Notes: a model not told the origin generated them from the sequence alone. 57,670 nt of DNA from Akkermansia muciniphila (GCA_945883495.1 CAMCXS010000033.1:1-57670); one strand, 5' to 3'; shown: positions 34,749 through 42,500, numbered from the stretch's first letter. Translations and numbers: made by a program.

Positions 34749-35228
34749 ATGAACGTTCGTGAATCCGCCAAGCTTCGCATGTACCAAGCCGTGGCCGCCC
34801 TTTGTGAGCAGCCAGAACATGCGGACGCCGTCGCTAAGATTCCAGATTTCGATGCCGCGCTGCAAGCGTTCCTCGCCCTTCCGCTTCCTTTGGATGAAAC
34901 CGGGCAGCCAATCGATTCGAATCAATTGGAGGACATCCTGGCCGAAGGCGATCTCTGCCTGGAGCGGATGGACGATCTCAGCACCGACCTGATGGTCGAG
35001 TTCCCGGCCTTCGTGCGCGCCTACGACGTCGCTCGCCTCATCGGTTTGGCCGCGGCCCGGATGCAGTCGCCCGCCGACCTGACCCCGGCCCCCAAGGCAC
35101 GGCCCCAGAAGCGCGGTTCCGCCCGTGGCAAAGCGCTGGGACGCCATCGATTGCCCTCCGGCAGCGCCCCCGTGCCTGCGACGCCCGCCGCCGCTGTGGC
35201 CGCCGCCGGGGAAGGTCTGAATGCGTAA
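34749..35228 (+). CDS. Hypothetical protein
   Basis: A 159-residue soluble protein. The first 105 residues are helical and acidic (YQAVAALCEQPEHADAVAKI, NQLEDILAEGDLCLERMDD). The last 50 are low-complexity, rich in Ala, Pro, Arg and Lys (PAPKARPQKRGSARGKALG), likely disordered and possibly nucleic-acid binding. No family is recognised. The stop overlaps the start of the next gene by 8 bp. Confidence 0.55.
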   Translation: MNVRESAKLRMYQAVAALCEQPEHADAVAKIPDFDAALQAFLALPLPLDETGQPIDSNQLEDILAEGDLCLERMDDLSTDLMVEFPAFVRAYDVARLIGLAAARMQSPADLTPAPKARPQKRGSARGKALGRHRLPSGSAPVPATPAAAVAAAGEGLNA

Positions 35229-36057
35229 ACCGGAGGTGAATCTCCGGACTTTCGCACGACGCCTCGTCATTGCATTTGGCGTTGTTTCGGTCGTCTTTCT
35301 TGGCGTGCTGGCGGTTTTTCAAAAGAATTTCATTTACTACCCGTCGCGCGCCTCGGAGGCATCGCTGCTCGGCTTGGCGACACAACGCGGATTGATGCCG
35401 TGGAGGGCGCCGGAGGGGCATTTGATCGGTTGGAAGACTCCACTCCCCAACGGGAACAAACCGGCGCGGCGGCTTCTGGTGTTTCACGGAAACGGCGGCC
35501 AAGCCGTGGATCGCGCCTACATCGCCGCGTCGCTTCCGGCAGACTGGGAGGTTTTCTGCCTGGAGTATCCGGGCTACGGCGCCCGGGCAGGTTCACCAAG
35601 CGAGCTCGCCATCCGCGAGGCCGCCCTCCAGGGGTGCGACTTGCTGCGCGAGAGCAGCCCTTTGCCCCTCTTCCTCGCAGGAGAATCCCTGGGCACTGGC
35701 GTTGCCAGTTGGGTAGCAGCTCAGCGCCCGGACTCGCTAGCCGGCGTGGTTCTGATTACGCCAATGACCAGCTTGGTGGACGTGGCGGCGTATCACTGTC
35801 CCTTTCTTCCCGTCCACCTCATGATGACGGAGCGATACGACTCCGTGACAGCGTTGCGCCGTTACCAGGGACCGGTCGCCTTTGTGCTAGCAGGCCGGGA
35901 TGAAATCATTCCCGTGGACTTGGGCCGACGACTGTATCAGGGCTATTCCGGCCCCAAGCGGATCTGGGAACAGCGCGACGCCAGCCACAACACGTTGGAC
36001 TTTGCCCCCCAACATTGGGCGCCGGTGTTCCAATTCGTCCTCGACCACGCCCATTGA
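35221..36057 (+). CDS. Alpha/beta hydrolase (BEM46-like serine hydrolase)
   Basis: A 278-residue alpha/beta-hydrolase with an N-terminal membrane anchor (LVIAFGVVSVVFLGVLAVF, about residues 15-34) followed by KNFIYYPSR, typical of the BEM46/YqkD group. HGNGG forms the oxyanion region, GESLGTG holds the nucleophile Ser (about residue 160), AGRDEIIP the Asp and DASHNTL the His. The substrate is unknown, probably an ester or peptide. It overlaps the upstream small gene by 8 bp. Confidence 0.8.
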   Translation: MRKPEVNLRTFARRLVIAFGVVSVVFLGVLAVFQKNFIYYPSRASEASLLGLATQRGLMPWRAPEGHLIGWKTPLPNGNKPARRLLVFHGNGGQAVDRAYIAASLPADWEVFCLEYPGYGARAGSPSELAIREAALQGCDLLRESSPLPLFLAGESLGTGVASWVAAQRPDSLAGVVLITPMTSLVDVAAYHCPFLPVHLMMTERYDSVTALRRYQGPVAFVLAGRDEIIPVDLGRRLYQGYSGPKRIWEQRDASHNTLDFAPQHWAPVFQFVLDHAH

Positions 36058-36163
36058 TCCAGGGGACGCTGCTTCGGCGGAATGCCCCGCCTCCAGAACC
36101 ATCGCCCTGTGCGGTGGCGGAGTGTCCGATTGACCGGCCTTCGGTCACATGCTAGGAAGGACC

Positions 36164-37090
36164 ATGGCTTCTGGTCTGATTGCCCTGCTCGATGACATTG
36201 CCGCCTTGACCAAGGTGGCGGCGGCTTCCTTGGACGACGCCGCGGCTCAGGCCACCAAGGCGGGAAGCAAAGCGGCGGGCATTGTCATTGATGACGCAGC
36301 GGTCACTCCGCGTTACGTCGTCGGGTTCACTGCGGATCGTGAGCTTCCGGTCATTGGCAAAATCGCGATTGGCTCCCTGCGGAACAAATTCTTCTTTATC
36401 CTTCCCGCCGCATTGCTGCTGAGCTTCGCCGCTCCCTGGCTCATCACGCCGTTGCTCATGATGGGCGGCGCCTATCTCTGCCTGGAGGGTTACCACAAAG
36501 TTCACGACTTGCTGCACCCGCACGCCCACGAGCCCTCGGAAAAGAACGGACCGGCGCCGGTGGAATCGGAAAGCGCGAAAGTCGCCAGCGCGATCCGCAC
36601 CGATTTCATCCTCTCCGCGGAGATCATGGCCATTACCCTGGCCAGCGTTTCGGGCTCCCCCGTCTGGCTGCAAGCCGTTGTCCTCGCCGTCGTCGGGTTT
36701 TTCATGACCGTTTTGGTGTATGGAACGGTAGCGGTGATCGTGAAGGCCGATGACTTCGGGGCTCATCTCGCGCTCTCCGGGGGACCCGCGCAAGCGATCG
36801 GCCGCGCCATCGTGAACGGCATGCCGCCCTTCCTCAAGACGCTCAGCTTTATCGGGATGCTCGCCATGCTCTGGGTGGGCGGCGGCATTCTCGTGCATGG
36901 CCTTCACGAACTCGGGGTGCATGGCCCCGAGGAATTCATCAAGCACCTCGCCCATGATTTGGGTCCGATCCTCGAATGGCTCGTCACCGCTGCGATCTAC
37001 GCCGTGATCGGCCTGGTCACTGGGGCAGCCTGCGATCTGGTCGCGGCTCGCCTGAAGCACCTCTCTCCCGGCCGAACCAAACCTTCCTGA
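36164..37090 (+). CDS. DUF808 family membrane protein (YedI-like)
   Basis: A 308-residue membrane protein of the DUF808/YedI group. The start MASGLIALLDDIAALTKVAAASLDD and the segment LRNKFFFILPAALLLSFAAPWLITPLLMMGGAYLCLEGYHKV are diagnostic, followed by several further helices. The ATG at 36164 is preceded by AGGAAGG, a strong ribosome binding site; an earlier in-frame ATG at 36149 lacks one. Function unknown. It is the last chromosomal gene before the tRNA-derived attachment repeats. Confidence 0.88.
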   Translation: MASGLIALLDDIAALTKVAAASLDDAAAQATKAGSKAAGIVIDDAAVTPRYVVGFTADRELPVIGKIAIGSLRNKFFFILPAALLLSFAAPWLITPLLMMGGAYLCLEGYHKVHDLLHPHAHEPSEKNGPAPVESESAKVASAIRTDFILSAEIMAITLASVSGSPVWLQAVVLAVVGFFMTVLVYGTVAVIVKADDFGAHLALSGGPAQAIGRAIVNGMPPFLKTLSFIGMLAMLWVGGGILVHGLHELGVHGPEEFIKHLAHDLGPILEWLVTAAIYAVIGLVTGAACDLVAARLKHLSPGRTKPS

Positions 37091-37134
37091 ACCGAGGGTT
37101 ACCGCAGCGCCAAGTGACTGAAACTCCCCGGAAA

Positions 37135-37235
37135 CTCAGGCGAGGGCGGGAATCGCATTGCTCGCCTTTGAAGTGCTGATTTTCAGGGAGTTATGACGAC
37201 CGTTCCGGCGCTTTGTGTCCCACCTGCGTGTCCCT
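37135..37235 (+). repeat. Outer att site with integrase arm boxes
   Basis: The 21-bp tRNA-Cys core repeat (37135-37155) with an AGGCGAG...CTCGCCT inverted repeat around the expected crossover, followed by arm-type boxes TGTGTCCCA (37214-37222) and CGTGTCCCT (37227-37235), 13 bp apart. This marks the left end of mini-element A. Confidence 0.65.
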
Positions 37236-37287
37236 GCGTCCCTGGTGCAGTCATCGCGATGGTCCCCCCACAAACGAGCACTCGCTG

Positions 37288-37316
37288 TTGCCTTCAGGGC
37301 GTCTAAGCGGTAGGAT
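37288..37316 (+). promoter_or_regulatory. Promoter of the toxin-antitoxin pair
   Basis: TTGCCT (37288-37293), a 17-bp spacer and TAGGAT (37311-37316). The GTG start at 37323 is only 6 nt past the -10 box, so the antitoxin mRNA should be leaderless. Confidence 0.5.
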
Positions 37317-37322
37317 CATTCC

Positions 37323-37571
37323 GTGGCAACAATCCACATCGAGATTCCAGAAGAAGCGGCTCAGATTGAAGGGCTTGGCGAGCGGATCGCTTGGTTTGTG
37401 GAGGAACAGATCAAGATCGCCCGCTGGCGCAAGGATCGTTACAGCGCCGATGTGAACAATTTGGTGGCCGCAGCCTATGCTGAGGCTGACCGCCTCCGCG
37501 CCGATGGAGTGTCGCCCCAGCAGGCAAGACAGGAATTTTCCGCCCGGTGGCAAACGCTGGGTGGCGAATGA
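37323..37571 (+). CDS. Putative antitoxin of a PIN toxin-antitoxin pair
   Basis: An 82-residue protein starting at GTG (MATIHIEIPEEAAQI). The short beta-strand start and helical remainder fit small antitoxins, though no clear DNA-binding motif is seen. It sits directly upstream of a PIN-domain gene and overlaps it by 4 bp (ATGA), the usual order for antitoxin then toxin. It should bind and neutralise the toxin and may repress its own promoter. The identification rests mainly on position. Confidence 0.6.
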   Translation: MATIHIEIPEEAAQIEGLGERIAWFVEEQIKIARWRKDRYSADVNNLVAAAYAEADRLRADGVSPQQARQEFSARWQTLGGE

Positions 37572-38020
37572 CCTTCCGGGCGGTCATTGACACCAACGTC
37601 GTCATCGCCGGATTGCGTTCGACCTCGGAGGAGAGCCCTAACCGCGAACTTCAGGCGCGCTGGGACCGGGGAAGCTACATCTGGCTGCACTCGCGAGACA
37701 TCCTCAGCGAGTATGCGGAGAAGCTTCTCGAACTCGGGATTTCTCCGGAACGAATTCAGCCATTTCTCGCCCGATTGATCGTTGCCGGGGAAAATGTCTT
37801 CATCGCGTTCTTTCACGAGCGGTTCTATCCTGATGATCCTGATGACATCGCGTTCTTGCTCTGTGCGACCAACGGGAATGCAACTCATCTGGTCACCTAC
37901 GACGCCCACCTCACCACGCTGGACGGGCTTTTCGAGTTCCAGATCTTGGGGCCCCGGAAATTTCTCGAAGCACTGGACAAATCGGCCGAGACTACACCTG
38001 ATGTCCCAGAAAACGAGTAA
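37568..38020 (+). CDS. PIN-domain toxin (COG1569-type)
   Basis: A 150-residue PIN-domain ribonuclease. The acidic metal-binding residues are visible: VIDTNVVIAGL (Asp near residue 7), ILSEYAEKL (Glu), DPDDIAFLLCA (Asp-Asp) and THLVTYDAHL (Asp). This matches the 'putative toxin-antitoxin system toxin component, PIN family'. It would cleave RNA when freed from the antitoxin. The ATG at 37568 overlaps the antitoxin stop. In this position the pair can stabilise the island by post-segregational killing. Its 3' end runs close to the right att arm. Confidence 0.8.
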   Translation: MTFRAVIDTNVVIAGLRSTSEESPNRELQARWDRGSYIWLHSRDILSEYAEKLLELGISPERIQPFLARLIVAGENVFIAFFHERFYPDDPDDIAFLLCATNGNATHLVTYDAHLTTLDGLFEFQILGPRKFLEALDKSAETTPDVPENE

Positions 38021-38043
38021 CTCCCTCATAATGAAGGAGTTAC
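38017..38043. repeat. Inverted repeat next to the middle att core
   Basis: GTAACTCC (38017-38024) and GGAGTTAC (38036-38043) form a perfect 8-bp inverted repeat, 4 bp left of the att repeat at 38048. A comparable repeat, CTTCCCTC/GAGGGAAG (48452-48459 and 48476-48483), sits in the same place beside the intact tRNA. It may be part of the attP right arm or a terminator of the toxin gene. Confidence 0.5.
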
Positions 38044-38047
38044 GAAT

Positions 38048-38156
38048 GCTCAGGCGAGGGCGGGAATCGACTTCCTCGCCTTTGCAGTGCTGATTTTCAG
38101 GGACTTACGACGCCGCAAACGACCCAATGTGTCCCACCCTTGTGCCTCGTGTCCCA
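38048..38156 (+). repeat. Middle att site with integrase arm boxes
   Basis: The 23-bp tRNA-Cys core (38048-38070) sits in a perfect AGGCGAGG...CCTCGCCT inverted repeat. Inside the element follow TGTGTCCCA (38128-38136) and CGTGTCCCA (38148-38156). This is the junction between mini-element A and element B. Confidence 0.7.
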
Positions 38157-38183
38157 AGGCACAGACGAGAAGACCATTGCTGT

Positions 38184-38849
38184 TCACCAAGTGATGTTGA
38201 CGATCCGTTCAACAAACTCTCCCCCAACGCCCTTGCACTGAGGACACGGAGCACCGCTCACGAACTTTGCGCCACGGCAGAAACTGCACCTCGACGTGAC
38301 CTGAGGAACGGTGACCGTCCACGTTTTGCCAGCCTTGAGCCGCTCCAAGAATTGGTCCTTCGTCAGCTGTTGAAGGTCTGCACTCGTTCCGGCTAAGCGA
38401 AAAACCTTCACAGTCGCGTTTGCTCCGAGAGCCGTCGTGTATTCGAAGAGTTGCCCTGTGTCTTCGACGGACTTAAGCATCTTCTCTCCGTCGGCGAGTC
38501 GGCTGGAACCCGGCGGGAGATCAAGCCGGACGGTGGACCACTCCCCGGCAGGGACGAACGTTGTTCCCATGGCCCGGGCGACAGATCCAGCCAATTGCTG
38601 GGGCGTCCTCATCATTGCCAAATAGCTTGTTCCCTCGATGAACTGAACGATCTCGATGGTCTTCTCGTCGCCCGACTCAGCGGCTGCGGCTGCCCGGTTG
38701 GCCGTTTGCTCGTTGACGAGTGCAAGGATTCTGCCCCATCGGGGATCGTCCACCGGAACGGTGCTCATCTGGTAGTCCTCAGCAATCGCCGTAGAACAGG
38801 AAGCGACCGCAAAAAGCAAGACACTGATTGAACTTAGGTGCAATGGCAT
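38184..38849 (-). CDS. Exported protein with C-terminal DnaJ-like zinc motif
   Basis: A 221-residue protein with a signal peptide (SSISVLLFAVASCSTAIA; the AVASC segment could be a lipobox). The C-terminus carries CSFC...CPQCKGVGG, two CXXC pairs resembling a single DnaJ-type CXXCXGXG zinc knuckle. The middle has no recognised domain. Exported proteins with an isolated zinc ribbon of this kind are seen in PVC bacteria. It lies at the distal end of element B and is likely cargo. Confidence 0.55.
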   Translation of the reverse strand: MPLHLSSISVLLFAVASCSTAIAEDYQMSTVPVDDPRWGRILALVNEQTANRAAAAAESGDEKTIEIVQFIEGTSYLAMMRTPQQLAGSVARAMGTTFVPAGEWSTVRLDLPPGSSRLADGEKMLKSVEDTGQLFEYTTALGANATVKVFRLAGTSADLQQLTKDQFLERLKAGKTWTVTVPQVTSRCSFCRGAKFVSGAPCPQCKGVGGEFVERIVNITW

Positions 38850-38982
38850 CTAGACAGATGGCGCCGTGACCGGGATTCTCTAGCAAAATGTGAAGCTAGG
38901 TTCCTGGCGTTTCTGTCCCACGCGTCCGCGACGCCTCCCCTTTTTTCGGGCTGACTTGCGCAGCGGCCGATTTCTGGAAGCC

Positions 38983-39011
38983 TTGACTTGGGAAGGGAAC
39001 TTTGCGTAACT
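38983..39011 (+). promoter_or_regulatory. Possible promoter for the 39066 gene
   Basis: TTGACT (38983-38988), a 17-bp spacer and GTAACT (39006-39011), about 55 nt before the GTG at 39066. The -35 box is good and the -10 box is weak. The region 38850-39065 holds no gene. Confidence 0.35.
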
Positions 39012-39065
39012 GCGACACCTCGCCGCGAAATCCGCCTTTTCACCTGGCATACCCATACTTACGAA

Positions 39066-39593
39066 GTGAAGATCGCTGCTCTTGTCATCACCTTCGCCCT
39101 TGTCGTCGTCCCAACAATCGGCCATGGGGAAGTGTTCGTAACCTCCTTCGAAAAACCGAAGGATTGCATCGCCATCCCCGCCAAATATGGACTTCAACCC
39201 ATCTCCGGTTCAGTTCCGGCATGGAAGAATCTTGGCTTGGGATGGTTCAGCCAATCCTCGATCCTCACCTTCAAAGGCAACAAGCAGCGGGTCGGAGATA
39301 TGGACAACGAAATCACGTGTCTCTTTCACTCGTCGGTGGAAAACCGGGTCGAATTCATGAGGCTCACGGCAGATTGCTTCAACTCTGGCGGCGTCAATCC
39401 GACTGTCACCAAGTTCCGCGAGGTGGGCACCGGAATTCTCGGAGATCTCGGAGTGCCAGAGCCGGGTGAGATTTTCAAGCATGCCGATCCGCTGAAGGGT
39501 AAGGAGATCTCCACCGACGCTTACACAATAAGTCTGAAAAGGGAAGCTTACAGGATCGGATACGGATGGATTCTGACCCTCACAGCAAAGTAA
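39066..39593 (+). CDS. Exported hypothetical protein
   Basis: A 175-residue protein starting at GTG, chosen because it opens directly into a signal peptide (KIAALVITFALVVVPTIGHG). The mature protein is mixed alpha/beta with several aromatic residues and three cysteines; no family is recognised. An upstream in-frame start at 38988 would bury the signal. It is convergent with the 39623 gene (29 bp between stops) and is likely island cargo. Confidence 0.5.
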   Translation: MKIAALVITFALVVVPTIGHGEVFVTSFEKPKDCIAIPAKYGLQPISGSVPAWKNLGLGWFSQSSILTFKGNKQRVGDMDNEITCLFHSSVENRVEFMRLTADCFNSGGVNPTVTKFREVGTGILGDLGVPEPGEIFKHADPLKGKEISTDAYTISLKREAYRIGYGWILTLTAK

Positions 39594-39622
39594 TCCTCGC
39601 GAGAAATCAGCCGGAAGCCGAC

Positions 39623-40072
39623 TCACAAGATACTGATATCGTCGTTACTGAAAGGGCGGTTGATCCCGTTCGCCTCGACGGGGTGCTCGCTTGCCGTCAA
39701 TACCGTGTCGTAGAAGTCAGGATCGAACTTGTCGCTAAGGAAGCAATAACGCAGCACTTGAATAAGCTCCACCCGCTTCGCCCGCCCTCCAAACTCCCCC
39801 TCTAATTGATAAAAGGTTGGAACCGCTTTTTCCAGCCACTTCTTGTCCAGATGAGTCACGAGTTGATCAACGAACTCTTTACCAACCCGATAGCAGTCAG
39901 AAAAGGGGTCTTGCTCGCCAACGCACCAACTCTCGTCAAAGATGGGGTAAATTCCTGCTGCGACCGAATAAAGGAAGCCCTCCGGGAGTTTGAGATCTCC
40001 GGAAGGGTCCTGGCAATTGAGTAAGATCTGCATCCGGTGGGATTCAAAAACTGCTTTCAGTTCGTTGCTCAT
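39623..40072 (-). CDS. Hypothetical protein
   Basis: A 149-residue soluble, acidic protein (residues FYSV..GIYPIFDESWCVGEQDPFSDCYRVGKEFVDQLVTHLD in the middle region) with no signal peptide and no recognised family. Its composition is like a typical globular bacterial protein, which supports it as real. No gene is seen in the 205 bp upstream (40073-40277). Confidence 0.5.
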   Translation of the reverse strand: MSNELKAVFESHRMQILLNCQDPSGDLKLPEGFLYSVAAGIYPIFDESWCVGEQDPFSDCYRVGKEFVDQLVTHLDKKWLEKAVPTFYQLEGEFGGRAKRVELIQVLRYCFLSDKFDPDFYDTVLTASEHPVEANGINRPFSNDDISIL

Positions 40073-40277
40073 TGATAGTAGTTCGGTTAATTTTCTTCTG
40101 GGTCGTTGGCTGTAAAGCCCCCGCTGACGTTAGGAATTGTATTGCTTCGAAGGGGAAGGTCAAAGGGAATGCGTTGAGGATGTTTCTTTCGAGAACCCTT
40201 CACCCCATTTAGAACGCTGGGTGCGCGGGACATTGCTCGCTTCATGGCCTTTCGGGATGGGACAGACCGCCACAGAA

Positions 40278-40955
40278 TTAAAAATCAACCCGGATCGGGC
40301 CAAAGGCCCCCGCCCAGATTAGTGCTTCATAAACCGACTTCATTGCCTGACCCGTTTTCTGATTCACGAAAAGCGAGGAACTTTTGCCACACGGGCGTCC
40401 TAGCATATAGGTCCTCATCGTCTCCCACGTTTCAGCCACTTCCGCACGCTTCCAGCCCCGAAGCTCTTCTTCTACCATTAGTGCCACTGCCGCACGCTGA
40501 GAGATAGTGCCATCTGACTGAGGATGCAGCAGCCATTCGCAGGTGATCAGGATAGGGAGAGCGCTCGAATGATACAACTTCACATCCAACAGTTCGCATT
40601 TCACGCTTACACAAGAGGGAAACTCAAGCTTTTTGACTGACTCTAGGACGGTGTCGCTACCTTCGTATGGGCAGGTCAGAATAGCATTGCGGAAGTAGAC
40701 GGTGTGATCAAGCCCTTGGTAGCCACACGAATCGTCAGGACGTGTCCTTGGGTTGGAATCAAGCCTCTCCCCGGCTGTGACAAGAGGGTGCCAACAGGGG
40801 TAGCTATCGACCACTGGCCCCCACCTCCTTACGAGTTCCTCCAGTAATACCCGTCCTGCTTTGATTTCCTCCCTGCTCAGGTTTTTTGGCGAAAGAAGGA
40901 ACTCTTCTGCCCGCTCGAACAGCTCGGTTTCTGACTCGTTTGCTCTAAATGCCAT
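40278..40955 (-). CDS. Hypothetical protein
   Basis: A 225-residue soluble protein with several cysteines and tryptophans and no recognised family. The N-terminus is helical and charged (ESETELFERAEEFLLSPKNLSREEIKAG). It lies downstream of the serine recombinase gene in the same direction (79 bp gap). It may be a functional cargo gene of the element; nothing in it points to a role. Confidence 0.5.
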   Translation of the reverse strand: MAFRANESETELFERAEEFLLSPKNLSREEIKAGRVLLEELVRRWGPVVDSYPCWHPLVTAGERLDSNPRTRPDDSCGYQGLDHTVYFRNAILTCPYEGSDTVLESVKKLEFPSCVSVKCELLDVKLYHSSALPILITCEWLLHPQSDGTISQRAAVALMVEEELRGWKRAEVAETWETMRTYMLGRPCGKSSSLFVNQKTGQAMKSVYEALIWAGAFGPIRVDF

Positions 40956-41034
40956 GACGCATAGTCACCGAGGCGCACGCAAAGTCAAGATTTTCTGCGC
41001 ACGAAATCTCATTTTCATGCACAGCAATCTGACC

Positions 41035-41694
41035 TCATGCGCAAAGGCGGCGCAAGCTTTCCGAGCCCAAGACCGCCTTGACCCGCTGCACCGTTGACAT
41101 CCCCTTGCCGGTGATTTTCGCTGTGTTCCGGACGGACTGACCCGCCTTCAGTTGCTTCACGATGTCGCGATGACGCTCAATTAGTTCCCTCGGTGTCGTG
41201 GTCGTTCCCTTGGGCCGTCCGAGCTTCACTCCCTTCCTCCGAGCTTCAGCCAGTCCCGAGTTGATCCGCTCAACCATCGTTTCCCGTTCCGCCCTCGCCA
41301 TCTCCGAAAGGAGCGAAAACATGATCGAAGCGGCGGGATTCCGCTTTCCGTTCGGGAGAAGGGTCTCGATCCCTTGGGAGTGCCAGTAGAGGGAAACCGA
41401 GTGAGATTCAAGGAACTCCAGGAACTCATGGGCGACGGAGTTCCTCCGGGCGATCCGGGAGACTTCGTGAACAAGCACTTTCTTGACTCTCCCCGCCTCA
41501 ACCAGTTCGCGGACACGGTTGAGACCAGTGCGAGCAGAAGCGTCCTTGGTGCCGCCGATCTGTTCTTCCGCAATCTCGACCACATCCCAACCCTTGGAAG
41601 CGGCGACAGCTTTGAGTTCGGTGACCTGCCTGTCAGTCTCCTGTTTCTTGGTGGAGACCCGGACGAGAATGACGGCGGGAAGAGGCTTGCTCAT
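41035..41694 (-). CDS. Serine recombinase (resolvase/invertase family)
   Basis: A 219-residue recombinase. The catalytic serine is in VRVSTKKQ (about residue 13), and the resolvase core shows EVSRIARR (catalytic Arg cluster), MFSLLSEMARAERETMVERI and GVKLGRPKGTT. A C-terminal helix-turn-helix follows (KAGQSVRNTAKITGKGMSTVQRV). Length and layout match Tn3-type resolvases or DNA invertases, not the large serine integrases. It could resolve element dimers or switch DNA. The ATG at 41694 is preferred to a GTG three codons upstream. A 32-bp palindrome lies 20 bp upstream. Confidence 0.88.
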   Translation of the reverse strand: MSKPLPAVILVRVSTKKQETDRQVTELKAVAASKGWDVVEIAEEQIGGTKDASARTGLNRVRELVEAGRVKKVLVHEVSRIARRNSVAHEFLEFLESHSVSLYWHSQGIETLLPNGKRNPAASIMFSLLSEMARAERETMVERINSGLAEARRKGVKLGRPKGTTTTPRELIERHRDIVKQLKAGQSVRNTAKITGKGMSTVQRVKAVLGSESLRRLCA

Positions 41695-41713
41695 GGTGAA
41701 CACTATGTCATCT

Positions 41714-41745
41714 GTATTCAGAAAATCAATAGATTTCTAGAATAC
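41714..41745. promoter_or_regulatory. 32-bp imperfect palindrome upstream of the serine recombinase
   Basis: GTATTC at one end and GAATAC at the other enclose AGAAAATC...GATTTCTA, giving an imperfect dyad of 32 bp in AT-rich DNA, 20 bp before the recombinase start. It could be a binding site (res/gix-like) or an operator for autoregulation. The remainder of 41746-41941 contains no gene. Confidence 0.5.
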
Positions 41746-41941
41746 GATAAATCGACCTTCACGAAGGCCGGTTCAGTGGGGGAACAACAGGCCGAATTGA
41801 GGCAGGGATTTTTTGAATACATCAATCAGCTCGATTGCAACGGAAGCCATTCTTGCCCCCCCCCTTTCTCCGATTCGGTTTAATTCTCCCCCAAGGCAGT
41901 GCTCGGACGCACAGCGTCCGCAGGTTCTACCATGTTTCCTT

Positions 41942-42460
41942 CTACCATCTCCATTCTATCATCTTTAATCTGCAAATTAGCAGAGCCCCCCCTCCGTTTT
42001 TGCAGAGGCCCCCCTCTGCATTTTCGGAGGGGGATCGAGTCCTCCTAATTCTGGATGCTCCTTCTGGACGCTTGTTCAAACAGACGCTAACAAACATTTT
42101 GTCCTCGGTATCAGTTCCGTGGATTTCGACCAACCCTTTCTTGACCAAGGATTGGAACGCCCTATTGCACGTTCTCCACTCTGCTACACGGGGAGCAACC
42201 AAGCATTGGCGCTTTCGATCCTTGATTCCAATGCTCATTTGCCGAACAGAAACCGCCTCGATCTTCTTGCCCCAACCGTATGTGCGATCGAAGATCCAGT
42301 GCAGGATTGCCTGTTCCGCCAAACTCAACCCACCGAGGGCAATCCGCATCTGCCGGGAGGCAGCAAAGTAATCGGATAGCTTTTGATCCTCTACGGAATG
42401 AGGTTCGCTTTTCTCGTTCCATTCGCCTGAGTGAGGGTTTGTCTTCTCTTCGTTCTTCAT
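41942..42460 (-). CDS. Phage O-like replication protein (winged helix)
   Basis: A 172-residue DNA-binding protein. The segment SLAEQAILHWIFDRTYGWGKK...VSVRQMSIG...RTCNRAFQSLVKKGLVEIHG is the winged-helix pattern of phage replication protein O and related initiators. The C-terminal third is low-complexity and encoded by DNA that holds a large hairpin (41988-42033). In lambda-like phages the origin lies inside gene O, so this gene may carry the element's origin. It lies 40 bp after terL in the same direction. Confidence 0.7.
   Translation of the reverse strand: MKNEEKTNPHSGEWNEKSEPHSVEDQKLSDYFAASRQMRIALGGLSLAEQAILHWIFDRTYGWGKKIEAVSVRQMSIGIKDRKRQCLVAPRVAEWRTCNRAFQSLVKKGLVEIHGTDTEDKMFVSVCLNKRPEGASRIRRTRSPSENAEGGLCKNGGGALLICRLKMIEWRW
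41988..42033. other. Two-stage hairpin inside the replication gene (candidate origin)
   Basis: Outer stem CCCCCTCCG (41988-41996) with CGGAGGGGG (42025-42033). A symmetrical TTTT/TTTT internal loop follows, then an inner stem TGCAGAGG (42001-42008) with CCTCTGCA (42013-42020) around CCCC. All 17 base pairs are perfect. AT-rich DNA lies beside it (41950-41980). It lacks a U-tract in either direction, so a terminator is unlikely. Confidence 0.5.
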
Positions 42461-42500
42461 GTTTTGTCGTTGAGTGGATTTTGGTCTTAGATGATCCCGA

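Larger units (their letters stand above)
37135..38070. mobile_element. Mini-element A: toxin-antitoxin pair between att repeats
   Basis: About 0.9 kb bounded by two tRNA-Cys 3'-end repeats. The left end is a near copy of the left end of element B over some 70 bp: both have CTCGCCTTTG.AGTGCTGATTTTCAGGGA shortly after the core and two TGTGTCCCA/CGTGTCCCY boxes. The right end (38000-38047) resembles element B's integrase-side end (TGATGTCCCA, then an ACTCCCTC...GAGTTA inverted repeat before the core). It encodes only an antitoxin and a PIN toxin. It is probably a non-autonomous relative that relies on an integrase in trans. Confidence 0.7.

Noticed and set aside
37135-38070. Extra tRNA-Cys genes at 37135 and 38048
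   Set aside because: Only the T-arm strand and 3' acceptor part are present; there is no anticodon arm or 5' half, so these are att repeats.
41374-41883. 169-codon plus-strand frame opposite the serine recombinase
   Set aside because: It is antisense to a recombinase with intact catalytic motifs and has no recognisable features.
41988-42033. Rho-independent terminator in the replication gene
   Set aside because: The hairpin is inside the coding sequence, has no T-tract in either direction and has a symmetrical internal loop.
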